64,000 nt of DNA from Pseudoflavonifractor phocaeensis (GTDB lineage Bacteria > Bacillota > Clostridia > Oscillospirales > Oscillospiraceae). Under the pieces are notes generated by a model. The model ran no database searches and was not told the origin of the DNA. It saw only the letters and a program-made list of their open reading frames with translations. Within the stretch, counting starts at the first letter, position 1. The number at the start of each line of letters is the position of its first letter. Made by a program: the position numbers and the translations under genes. The stretch lies in contig NZ_JADYTU010000006.1 of NCBI RefSeq assembly GCF_021531375.1, positions 22,528-86,527 of the forward strand, in the 5' to 3' direction. Shown here one piece after another: positions 52,411 through 59,674 of the stretch.

Positions 52411-53850
52411 TTGAAATCCCTCTATCGCCGCCAGCTGACCATGATGCTGGGCGTGATGGTGCTGTCCTTCACGCTGCTGTCCGCCGCCTTCATGCTGCTG
52501 TCCTACCGCTATATCATCTCGGAAAAACGGGAGTCCATGGAGCGCAACGCCGACTATATCGCCACCTTTACCGCCTCCTACTACCAGCAGTACCTGGACA
52601 TCCGCAGCGAGCTGTATAAAAACTATGTGGCCTCCATCGCCCTGCTGTCCGACTCCCATGTGATCGTCTCCGCCCCCGACGGGCGGATCATCTACGCCAC
52701 CGACGGGGCCCGCTTCTCCACCTACAGCGAGGACGAGCCCATCCCCAGCAGCGTGGTCCAGTCCATTCTGGAACAGGGGTCCTACACCGGCATGAGCAAT
52801 CTGGACGGCATCTACCCCGAACGCCGGTATGTGGCCGGCCTGCCGGTGGTGGTCAAGCTGGGCGGACTCTCCGCTGTCCAGGGCCTGGTGCTGGTTTCCG
52901 CCGACGCCTCCAGTCTGGCCGAGATGTGGGCCTCCACCGCCACCATATTTTTCTTCACCGCCGTGGTGGTACTGCTCATCGCCGTCATCGCCAGCTCCCT
53001 CACCTCCGCCTATCAGGTCCGGCCTCTGAAAGAGATGGCTGAGGCCGCCCGGAAATTCGGCCGTGGCGAGTTCGACGTGCGGGTCACCAACTACGAGGGA
53101 CGGTGCGACGAGATCGGCGAGCTGGCCGACGCCTTCAACTCCATGGCCAACTCCCTGGCAAAGGTGGAGAGCCAGCGGGCGGACTTTATCGCCAACGTGT
53201 CCCACGAGCTGAAGACCCCCATGACCACCATCGCCGGCTTTGCCGAGGGCATTCTGGACGGCACCATACCCCCGGAGCGGGAGAAGGAGTCTCTCCAGAT
53301 CATCGTGTCCGAGACCCGGCGGCTGTCCCGGCTGGTCCGGCGGATGCTGGATCTGAGCCGGCTCAACGCCCTGGCGGAGAGCACCCTCACCGCCCAGGAG
53401 CAGTTCGACCTGACCGAGGTGGTGTCCCAGGTCCTCATCAGCCTGGAGGGTAAGATCACCGGCCGGAACCTGGACGTGGACGTACAGATGCCCGAGGAGA
53501 AGCTGATGGTCTGGGGCGACCCGGATTCCATCACCCAGGTGTGCTATAATCTGCTGGACAACGCCGCCAAGTTTGCCGCCTCCGGCACCACCCTCACCGT
53601 CCAGATCACCAAGAAGGACGGCAAGGCCTACACCACCATCCGCAACCTTGGGGCCACCATCCCCCAGGAGGAGCTTCCCCTCCTCTTTGACCGGTTCCAC
53701 AAGGCGGACTACTCCCGCTCCATGGACCGGGAGGGCGTGGGTCTTGGCCTGTATATTGTCAAGACCATTCTGAATAATCTGAAAGAGAACATTACTGTCA
53801 CCAGCGAAGACGGCGTCACCCAGTTCACCTTCACCCTGACGCTGGCCTGA
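52411..53850 (+). CDS. Membrane sensor histidine kinase
   Basis: This 479-residue kinase has an N-terminal helix (about 11-31), an extracytoplasmic PAS-like sensor (about 35-172), a second helix (about 177-199), a HAMP domain, HisKA with the phosphorylated His265 in VSHELKTP, and a HATPase with N-box CYNLLDNAAKFA and G-box GVGLGLYIVKTI. The TTG start follows the GAGGTAGGTGGGG site. The layout resembles VicK/WalK or PhoR kinases. Its signal is unknown. An HtrA protease follows, as in several envelope-stress systems. Confidence 0.94.
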   Translation: MKSLYRRQLTMMLGVMVLSFTLLSAAFMLLSYRYIISEKRESMERNADYIATFTASYYQQYLDIRSELYKNYVASIALLSDSHVIVSAPDGRIIYATDGARFSTYSEDEPIPSSVVQSILEQGSYTGMSNLDGIYPERRYVAGLPVVVKLGGLSAVQGLVLVSADASSLAEMWASTATIFFFTAVVVLLIAVIASSLTSAYQVRPLKEMAEAARKFGRGEFDVRVTNYEGRCDEIGELADAFNSMANSLAKVESQRADFIANVSHELKTPMTTIAGFAEGILDGTIPPEREKESLQIIVSETRRLSRLVRRMLDLSRLNALAESTLTAQEQFDLTEVVSQVLISLEGKITGRNLDVDVQMPEEKLMVWGDPDSITQVCYNLLDNAAKFAASGTTLTVQITKKDGKAYTTIRNLGATIPQEELPLLFDRFHKADYSRSMDREGVGLGLYIVKTILNNLKENITVTSEDGVTQFTFTLTLA

Positions 53851-53899
53851 CCCCTCCGCGCCCAACTTCAAACTCCTACCATAAAAGCGGGGTGTTTCT

Positions 53900-55141
53900 T
53901 TGGACAATCGAAGCGACGATCTGTGGCAGGGCGGCCCCTGGGAGCAGCCCTCTCCCGTCTTTCCCGATCCTCCGGCGGTACGCATCCCCGCCGGAGCCAT
54001 GGAACCCCGGCGGCCCGTGCTCCGTCCCCGCCGCCGGCGTAGATGGCCCGGCGTGGCCGTGCTGGTCCTCCTGATCCTGGCTCTTACTGTTCTGGCCTTG
54101 GTGCTGGGCACCCTCTTCCATCCCAACCCCGCCATCACCCTTCCGCCCTCTCAGGATGACTCCTCCTATCAGGAGCAGGAGTACAGCACCGAGCCCCCCG
54201 CCATCCCCCGGGCCGAGACGGGGACCGGGGTCACCGTGGAGCTGAAGGCCCCCTCCGGCCTCTCCCTGACCTACACCCAGATCTACGAGAAGAACGCCCC
54301 CTCCATGGTGTCCATCGAGGCGGAGAGCCGGCGGGAGTACAGCACCGGAACCGGCGTTATTCTGACCCAGGACGGCTATATCGTCACCAACGCCCATGTG
54401 GTGGCCGGGGCGGAACGAGTCCGGGTGGTGTTCTCCGACAACAACGTGCTGGACGCCAGTCTGGTGGGCTTTGACGCCGACGAGGACCTGGCCGTTCTGA
54501 AGGTGGATGCCCAGGGCCTGACCCCCGCCGAGTTCGGCGACTCCTCCGCGCTGCGCTGCGGCGATCCGGTGGCCGCCCTGGGCGACCCCCTGGGCTACCG
54601 CTCCACCATTACCGACGGCATCGTCTCCGCTCTGGACCGGGAGGTGACGGTGGACGGCGTCACCATGGTGCTGATCCAGACCAGCGCCGCCATCAACTTC
54701 GGCAACTCCGGCGGCGCTCTCATCAACCAGTACGGCCAGGTGGTGGGCATCACCACCATCAAGATCGTCACCGACGACGGCTCCGCCGAGGCCCTGGGCT
54801 TCGCCATCCCCTCCCAGCGGGTAAAGTATGTGGCCGACGCCCTCATTGACGGCCGCGAGGTCCGCACCGGCGTCTTCGGCTTTACCGTTCTCACCCGCCC
54901 CGTTCCCGGCGGCGGTCTGGAGCTGCAGAGCGTGGACCCGGACAGCGACGCCTGCGTGAAGGGCCTTCGGGCCGGCGACGTCATCACCGCCGCCAACGGC
55001 CAGCCCATCACCGGCGTTCAGGACTTGGCCCGCATCAAGCTGTCCCTGGGCCCTGGCGACACGGTGGTCCTCACCTATCTGCGGGACGGCCAGTCCTATA
55101 CCGTTGAGGTGGCCCTGGTGGACTCCGATTTGATCGGCTGA
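53900..55141 (+). CDS. HtrA-type membrane-anchored serine protease
   Basis: This 413-residue S1C protease has a proline- and arginine-rich cytoplasmic tail, one membrane helix (about 50-72), a trypsin-like domain with catalytic His166 (TNAHVV), Asp196 (DEDLAVL) and Ser270 (FGNSGGAL), and one C-terminal PDZ domain (about 315-405). It degrades or refolds damaged proteins outside the membrane. It starts with TTG, 49 bases after the kinase, and is probably in the same operon and regulon. Confidence 0.94.
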   Translation: MDNRSDDLWQGGPWEQPSPVFPDPPAVRIPAGAMEPRRPVLRPRRRRRWPGVAVLVLLILALTVLALVLGTLFHPNPAITLPPSQDDSSYQEQEYSTEPPAIPRAETGTGVTVELKAPSGLSLTYTQIYEKNAPSMVSIEAESRREYSTGTGVILTQDGYIVTNAHVVAGAERVRVVFSDNNVLDASLVGFDADEDLAVLKVDAQGLTPAEFGDSSALRCGDPVAALGDPLGYRSTITDGIVSALDREVTVDGVTMVLIQTSAAINFGNSGGALINQYGQVVGITTIKIVTDDGSAEALGFAIPSQRVKYVADALIDGREVRTGVFGFTVLTRPVPGGGLELQSVDPDSDACVKGLRAGDVITAANGQPITGVQDLARIKLSLGPGDTVVLTYLRDGQSYTVEVALVDSDLIG

Positions 55142-55158
55142 TCGGCTCATGCCCTTTC

Positions 55159-55195
55159 TATGGACGCTTTTTTCTAAGCGTCCATATTTTTATTT
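55159..55195 (+). terminator. Terminator of the two-component/HtrA operon
   Basis: TATGGACGCTT pairs with AAGCGTCCATA around a 5-base T-rich loop, followed by TTTTTATTT. Confidence 0.88.
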
Positions 55196-55222
55196 GCCCC
55201 CCTTCCCCGGCCGTGCTATACT
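55194..55222 (+). promoter_or_regulatory. Sigma-A promoter of the NUDIX-epimerase operon
   Basis: TTGCCC (55194-55199) and TATACT (55217-55222) are 17 bases apart, 24 bases before the TTG start. Confidence 0.72.
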
Positions 55223-55246
55223 GAACAGGTAAGGAGGGGAACGCCC

Positions 55247-55732
55247 TTGATCAACACCACCCTGTGCTACATCCGGCGGGGCGAGGAATACCTGATGCTC
55301 CACCGGATCAAAAAGGAAAACGACCTGAACCACGACAAATGGATCGGCATCGGCGGAAAATTCGAGGACAAGGAGAGCCCCGAGGACTGTCTGCTCCGGG
55401 AGGCCTGGGAGGAGACCGGCCTGACGCTGACGGACTACCGCTACCGGGGACTGGTCACCTTTGTCTCCGACCGCTGGCCCACCGAGTACATGCACCTGTT
55501 CACCGCCGACGGCTGGACGGGGACGCTGAAGGACTGCGACGAGGGGGTACTGGAGTGGGTCCCCCGGCAAAGACTGCTGGAGCTGCCCCATTGGGAGGGG
55601 GACGCCATCTTCCTGGACCTGATCGCCCGGGAGGACACCCCATTCTTCTCCCTGAAGCTGCGCTACGAGGGCGAGACCCTGGCCGAGGCCGTCCTGGACG
55701 GCAGACATTTGAAAGGAGCGCCGGAAGTATGA
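55247..55732 (+). CDS. NUDIX hydrolase (8-oxo-dGTP diphosphatase type)
   Basis: This 161-residue hydrolase has a complete Nudix box, G-x5-E-x7-R-E-x2-E-E-x-G, in GGKFEDKESPEDCLLREAWEE. It resembles MutT-like 8-oxo-dGTP or 2-hydroxy-dATP diphosphatases of Firmicutes, though the substrate is not certain. It starts with TTG after a strong AAGGAGGGG, and its stop overlaps the next start (ATGA). Confidence 0.9.
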   Translation: MINTTLCYIRRGEEYLMLHRIKKENDLNHDKWIGIGGKFEDKESPEDCLLREAWEETGLTLTDYRYRGLVTFVSDRWPTEYMHLFTADGWTGTLKDCDEGVLEWVPRQRLLELPHWEGDAIFLDLIAREDTPFFSLKLRYEGETLAEAVLDGRHLKGAPEV

Positions 55733-56607
55733 TGGTAACGCTGAAAAATTCCCGCCTGACGGTGGAGATCGACGACCTGGGCGCCCAGCTGTGTTCCGTA
55801 AAAAGCCCCGGGGGCACGGAGTACATCTGGCAGGCCGACCCCGCAATTTGGGGCCGCCATGCCCCCCTGCTGTTCCCCGTGATCGGGCGGCTCCAGGACG
55901 GACAGTACACCCACAAGGGACAGACCTACTCCATCTCCAGCCACGGCTTCGCCCGGGACAGCCGGTTCGAGACCGCGGAGCACACCGACACCCGGGCGGT
56001 CTTTCGTCTGACCCACAGCCCGGAGACGCTGGCTGTCTACCCCTTCCCCTTCGTCCTCACCGTCACCTACACCCTGGAGGACAACCGCCTGACCAAGGCC
56101 TGCCGGGTGGACAACCCCGGCGGCGGCGAGCTGCTCTTTGAGCTGGGAGGCCACGACGGCTTCCGCGCCCCCCTGGAGCCGGGGGAGACGATGGATGACT
56201 ATGCCATCCTCCTCCCCGGTCTGGAGTCCATCACGCCCTATGGCATGGACGGGCAGTGCATGACCACCCCCAAGGGTCCCACCTTCCCCCTGGAGGGGGG
56301 CCGCCTGCCGCTGAAGCCCTCCACCTTCGGACTGGACACCGTGATCCTGGACCAGCTGCCCCAGCGCCGGGCCATCCTGGCGGACAAGGCGGGCCGGGCC
56401 CGGGTGACCATGGACTTCCCCGACTTCCCCTACCTGGGGATCTGGACCCAGGGGAAACCCTTCGACACCAATTACGTCTGCATCGAGCCCTGGTCCACCC
56501 TCCCTGACGCAGTCTTTGTGGGCCGTGGGCTGGAGGACAAGCAGGGCGTCTGCCGTCTGGCCCCCGGCCAGTCCCGGGAGCTGTCCTACACCACCACATT
56601 TGACTGA
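55729..56607 (+). CDS. Aldose 1-epimerase family protein
   Basis: This 292-residue protein is a galactose-mutarotase-fold enzyme of the LacX/YphB type. It has GAQLCSVKSPGGTEYIWQ, the substrate histidine in HGFARDSRF, the second in GGHDGF, and the late WSTLPDA. Such proteins interconvert alpha and beta forms of hexoses or hexose-6-phosphates. It has an AAAGGAG site and overlaps the NUDIX gene by four bases; the pairing has no obvious metabolic logic. Confidence 0.9.
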   Translation: MMVTLKNSRLTVEIDDLGAQLCSVKSPGGTEYIWQADPAIWGRHAPLLFPVIGRLQDGQYTHKGQTYSISSHGFARDSRFETAEHTDTRAVFRLTHSPETLAVYPFPFVLTVTYTLEDNRLTKACRVDNPGGGELLFELGGHDGFRAPLEPGETMDDYAILLPGLESITPYGMDGQCMTTPKGPTFPLEGGRLPLKPSTFGLDTVILDQLPQRRAILADKAGRARVTMDFPDFPYLGIWTQGKPFDTNYVCIEPWSTLPDAVFVGRGLEDKQGVCRLAPGQSRELSYTTTFD

Positions 56608-56624
56608 GAAAAGGAGTGCGTTCC

Positions 56625-56867
56625 ATGAAGCCGCAGTACGCCAACACCTTCGGCATCCGGAAAGTATCTGACAAGGAGGGCGAGGTCCTGGAGGTCACCC
56701 TGGACGTGACCTACAAGTACATGGAGACCGCTGTCACCATCACCCCCAAGGGGATCGAGAACATCTCCACTCCCACGGTGGAGCAGGTGGCCTCCATCGT
56801 CATGAACCGGCAGAGCGCCATCTCCCTGCGAAACCTGCTGATCCAGACCCTGGGTGTGGAATCCTGA
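56625..56867 (+). CDS. Small protein of unknown function
   Basis: This 80-residue soluble protein has a good ribosome site (AAGGAG, eight bases before the ATG) and lies 17 bases after the epimerase gene, so it is the third gene of that operon. It has no membrane segment and no motif I recognise; the middle reads like a beta-strand pair (EVTLDVTYKYMETAVTIT) followed by two helices. Codon use matches its neighbours, which supports a real gene. Confidence 0.72.
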   Translation: MKPQYANTFGIRKVSDKEGEVLEVTLDVTYKYMETAVTITPKGIENISTPTVEQVASIVMNRQSAISLRNLLIQTLGVES

Positions 56868-56874
56868 CAGAAAT

Positions 56875-56912
56875 CGGGACCCTCCGGCTTTGCCGGAGGG
56901 TCCCGTTGTTTT
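56875..56912 (+). terminator. Terminator of the NUDIX-epimerase operon
   Basis: GGGACCCTCCGGC and GCCGGAGGGTCCC pair around TTT, followed by GTTGTTTT. Confidence 0.85.
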
Positions 56913-58017
56913 AACTCATATAGCGGTCCGCCTTGACCAGATTCATCTCCTCCAGAGTCAGGTCCCGGTCAAAGGGGTTGATGAGGCGGTTCACCGTCTC
57001 CACGGTCTTTTCGGCGTCCAACTCATAGCAGTAGGTGTTTCCCCGGTACACGCCGTCTCCCCGGCCCTCCAGCGTGGCGGTCTCCACCCCGGAGGCGGTG
57101 TTGAGATTCACCGCCTGAGAGGCGAAATAGAGCATGTCGGACAGCTCCAGATCGGTGCTCACATACTTGTTGAAGATCTCCACAAAGCCGTTGATTTTGG
57201 TCAGGCTGTTCCAGGACAGCACCTTTTTGGCTAGAGCCACCAGCAGCTTCTGCTGGGTCTGGGTGCGCCCCACGTCGGAGTAGCCGGACAGATCGTTGTT
57301 TTTCCGGAACCGGGCCACCTCCATGGCCTGCTGGCCGCTCAGGTGGTACTGCCCCTCCTTGTAATGGATGGACAGGTCCTGATAGGGGTCGTCATAGTCC
57401 ATGTCACAGGGAACATAGAAGTCCACGCCCCCCAGATAGTCCACCAGGGCGATGAAGCCCTTGATGTTCACCTTCACATAGCCGTCGATGGGGATGCCCA
57501 GCATGTCGGAGATATCGGCCACCCGCTGCTCCACCCCGCCGGTGCCATAGACCAGCTTTGGGTTTTTCCCGCTGTCCCGGTCGGTCAGCGTATCCCGGGG
57601 GACGGACACCACCCCCACCTTCTGGTTGGGGATGTCATAACTCAGCACCATCATGGTGTCGGTGCGGAAGCCCTCCTTATCCGTGGCCGCCAAGAGGATA
57701 TTGTACACCTTTTCGCGGCGGACCAAGGGATTTTCCACCTCAGAGGCGTCGCCGGTACTGGACGCCCCGCTGACGACTGGGACCGTCTGCCCGCCGGTCT
57801 GACCGGGTTGGACCGTCGGCGCCTGCTCCGGCGGACGGACCATCAGCCGGGCTCCGATATAAACGGCCACGATCAGGGCCGAGATACAAAACAAAAACTT
57901 ATATAAGCCCCAAAAGGCCGATTTGACCGCCGACCGCTTCTTGGGCCGCTGGTCCCGGTGCGCCTGCCGCGGCGGCGGCTCCAGCACCCGCTTACCGCCT
58001 TGGCGGGACACCCTCAT
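56911..58017 (-). CDS. LytR-CpsA-Psr (LCP) family protein
   Basis: This protein of about 368 residues has a basic cytoplasmic tail, one membrane helix (about 34-56) and an extracellular LCP domain with the arginine/aspartate motifs RTDTMMVLSYD and VSVPRDT, and RFRKNNDLSGYSDVGRTQTQQKLL. LCP enzymes transfer teichoic acid, capsule or other glycopolymers onto peptidoglycan. I chose the ATG at 58017 because the promoter at 58069-58097 leaves no room for a ribosome site before an in-frame TTG at 58056. Confidence 0.92.
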   Translation of the reverse strand: MRVSRQGGKRVLEPPPRQAHRDQRPKKRSAVKSAFWGLYKFLFCISALIVAVYIGARLMVRPPEQAPTVQPGQTGGQTVPVVSGASSTGDASEVENPLVRREKVYNILLAATDKEGFRTDTMMVLSYDIPNQKVGVVSVPRDTLTDRDSGKNPKLVYGTGGVEQRVADISDMLGIPIDGYVKVNIKGFIALVDYLGGVDFYVPCDMDYDDPYQDLSIHYKEGQYHLSGQQAMEVARFRKNNDLSGYSDVGRTQTQQKLLVALAKKVLSWNSLTKINGFVEIFNKYVSTDLELSDMLYFASQAVNLNTASGVETATLEGRGDGVYRGNTYCYELDAEKTVETVNRLINPFDRDLTLEEMNLVKADRYMS

Positions 58018-58068
58018 ATATCTCTCTTCCAGAACGGTCCCCTCCTGCCTGGCCAAAGATTCCTTATC

Positions 58069-58097
58069 AGTATACCGGGTTCGACGCGCTTCGGCAA
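58069..58097 (-). promoter_or_regulatory. Sigma-A promoter of the LCP gene
   Basis: On the minus strand TTGCCG (58092-58097) and TATACT (58069-58074) are 17 bases apart. Confidence 0.7.
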
Positions 58098-58123
58098 GAG
58101 GCAGGGGGAGTGTTCACGAAAAA

Positions 58124-58273
58124 TTAAGAATTTCCGCCCAGGGTGTCCTCAACCATGGCCCACACCTGCTCCGCCGTCAGGCCGCCGCAGGTGTACCGGA
58201 CCAGGGTGCCGTCGGGGTGGAGCATCCCAAGGAGGAAACCCCCACCGTCCTTTGGGCGGAGCCCTCTGTTCAT
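58124..58273 (-). CDS. Small hypothetical protein or gene remnant
   Basis: A 49-residue frame lies between the LCP promoter and the oxidoreductase gene. It reads like real protein (GGGFLLGMLHPDGTLVRYTC then LTAEQVWAMVEDTL), with GC-rich third positions like its neighbours. It has no ribosome site before its ATG and an in-frame stop just upstream, so it may be the 3' remnant of a decayed gene. No family is recognised. Confidence 0.42.
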   Translation of the reverse strand: MNRGLRPKDGGGFLLGMLHPDGTLVRYTCGGLTAEQVWAMVEDTLGGNS

Positions 58274-58306
58274 GGGGGTCTTAAACTAAAGTCTACCCCT
58301 CACAAC

Positions 58307-58337
58307 AAAAGCGGCCGCCCGCAGGCGACCGCTTTTC
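58307..58337 (-). terminator. Terminator of the alpha-hydroxyacid oxidase-like gene
   Basis: On the minus strand AAAAGCGGTCGCC pairs with GGCGGCCGCTTTT around a 4-base loop, followed by GTTGTG. Confidence 0.75.
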
Positions 58338-58348
58338 AATACGTACTC

Positions 58349-59362
58349 TTAGAAGATCATGTCCCGGCTAATCTCGCCCAGGGAGTGGACCCCGCACATG
58401 GCCATGGTGTCGGCCAGCTCGGCCTTCAGCTTGTCGGTGAGGACCTTGACGCCCTCCTCGCCGCCGCCGTAGACGGCGGTGACATAGGGCCGGGCCAGGA
58501 TGCAGGCGTCGGCTCCCAGGGCCAGGGCCTTGCACACATCCACGCCGTTGCGGATCCCGCCGTCCACCAGAATGGTCATCTTGCCCTTCACCGCGTCGGC
58601 GATGGCGGGCAGCACGGCGGCGGTGGCGGGCACTCCGTCCTGGACCCGGCCGCCGTGGTTGGACACCACGATGCCGGCGGCGCCGGCCTCCAGGGCCTTT
58701 TGGGCGCCCTTGACGGTCATGATTCCCTTGATGATAAAGGGCACCCCGGCATAGTCAATGATCTCCCGCAGCTCAGCCACCGTCTTGGAGCCGGCGGGGG
58801 GATTGAGGCCCTTCAGGAAGGGCAGGCCCGCCGCGTCGATGTCCATGGCAAAGACCTTGGCGCCGGAGGCCTTGGCGGCGTCCAGCTTGGCAAACAGGGT
58901 ATCCCGGTCCCAGGGCTTGACGGTGGGGATACCCTTGCCGCCGTTCTCGCCGATGGCCTTGGAGGCGGCGGTAAACACGCCGGGGTCGGTGCCGTCGCCG
59001 GTGAAGGCGGCGATGCCGGCCTTGGCGCAGGCGGAGACCAGGATGGCGTTGTACTCCTGGTCGGTAAACTTATCTCCGTAGTGGAGCTTGACCGCGCCCA
59101 CCGGACCGGCAAACACGGGCAGCTCATAGCGTTGGCCGAACAGGCTAAAGCTGGTGTCCACGGGGCCGTTGGCGCAGATGGTATCCATATTCAGGCAGAT
59201 TTCCTGCCACGCGTCATAGTTCCGGGCGGCCACGGTGCCGCTGCCCTTGGAGCCCGGGCCGGGCATGGTGTTTTTGCAGGCGCGGCCGTTGCACACCGGG
59301 CACACCTTGCAATAGGGGCCGCTGCAAGTGCGGGCCTGCTGAAGGACTTCCTGATAGGTCAT
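58349..59362 (-). CDS. FMN-dependent alpha-hydroxyacid oxidizing protein with N-terminal cysteine cluster
   Basis: This 337-residue protein has the TIM-barrel fold of lactate/glycolate oxidases. Family marks are PVFAGPVGAVKLHYGD, the FMN-phosphate region VDGGIRNGVDVCKALALGA and the catalytic SNHGGRVQD with its histidine and arginine. The first 40 residues add a cysteine-rich segment (CSGPYCKVCPVCNGRAC), unlike the aerobic oxidases. In an anaerobe a dehydrogenase passing electrons elsewhere is more likely than an oxygen-using enzyme. The ATG at 59362 follows AAGGAGGGG. Confidence 0.88.
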   Translation of the reverse strand: MTYQEVLQQARTCSGPYCKVCPVCNGRACKNTMPGPGSKGSGTVAARNYDAWQEICLNMDTICANGPVDTSFSLFGQRYELPVFAGPVGAVKLHYGDKFTDQEYNAILVSACAKAGIAAFTGDGTDPGVFTAASKAIGENGGKGIPTVKPWDRDTLFAKLDAAKASGAKVFAMDIDAAGLPFLKGLNPPAGSKTVAELREIIDYAGVPFIIKGIMTVKGAQKALEAGAAGIVVSNHGGRVQDGVPATAAVLPAIADAVKGKMTILVDGGIRNGVDVCKALALGADACILARPYVTAVYGGGEEGVKVLTDKLKAELADTMAMCGVHSLGEISRDMIF

Positions 59363-59390
59363 GATCTTCCCCTCCTTATATTCTCTCCAC

Positions 59391-59419
59391 ATCATACCCG
59401 ACCGCTTTCCGTCCGTCAA
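59391..59419 (-). promoter_or_regulatory. Sigma-A promoter of the alpha-hydroxyacid oxidase-like gene
   Basis: On the minus strand TTGACG (59414-59419) and TATGAT (59391-59396) are 17 bases apart. Confidence 0.78.
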
Positions 59420-59442
59420 GAGCTGCGGGGGCGTAAAGGCGG

Positions 59443-59475
59443 CAAAAAGCGCGCCGCTTTTCCGGCGGCGCGCTC
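59443..59475 (-). terminator. Terminator downstream of the Na/Pi cotransporter gene
   Basis: On the minus strand AGCGCGCCGC pairs with GCGGCGCGCT, followed by TTTTT. It lies 200 bases after the stop, behind four other hairpins. Confidence 0.75.
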
Positions 59476-59505
59476 AAACTGTAGATAAAGCCCTCCTGCA
59501 AGGAG

Positions 59506-59671
59506 TTCCGTCGCCCGCAGGCGACGGAATAAAGTCAAATCGCGTTATTTCTGACGACATGCGCGCCAGAAGTGACACCTCTCGCGAAATTTTTGCCGAC
59601 AATTTCGCGAGAAATCGAGGCGAAAATTTCGTGCTTTTCCATTCGAAAAAGTGGCTTCGCCACTTTTTCGA
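59506..59671. repeat. Array of four hairpins after the Na/Pi cotransporter gene
   Basis: Four inverted repeats are packed here: TTCCGTCGCC/GGCGACGGAA (59506-59529); a 10-bp stem closing the conserved 13-base loop ACGACATGCGCGC (59542-59574); TCTCGCGAAATT/AATTTCGCGAGA (59578-59611); and TCGAAAAAGTGGC/GCCACTTTTTCGA (59643-59671). No coding potential is evident in 59363-59674. Confidence 0.72.
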
Positions 59672-59674
59672 CAG

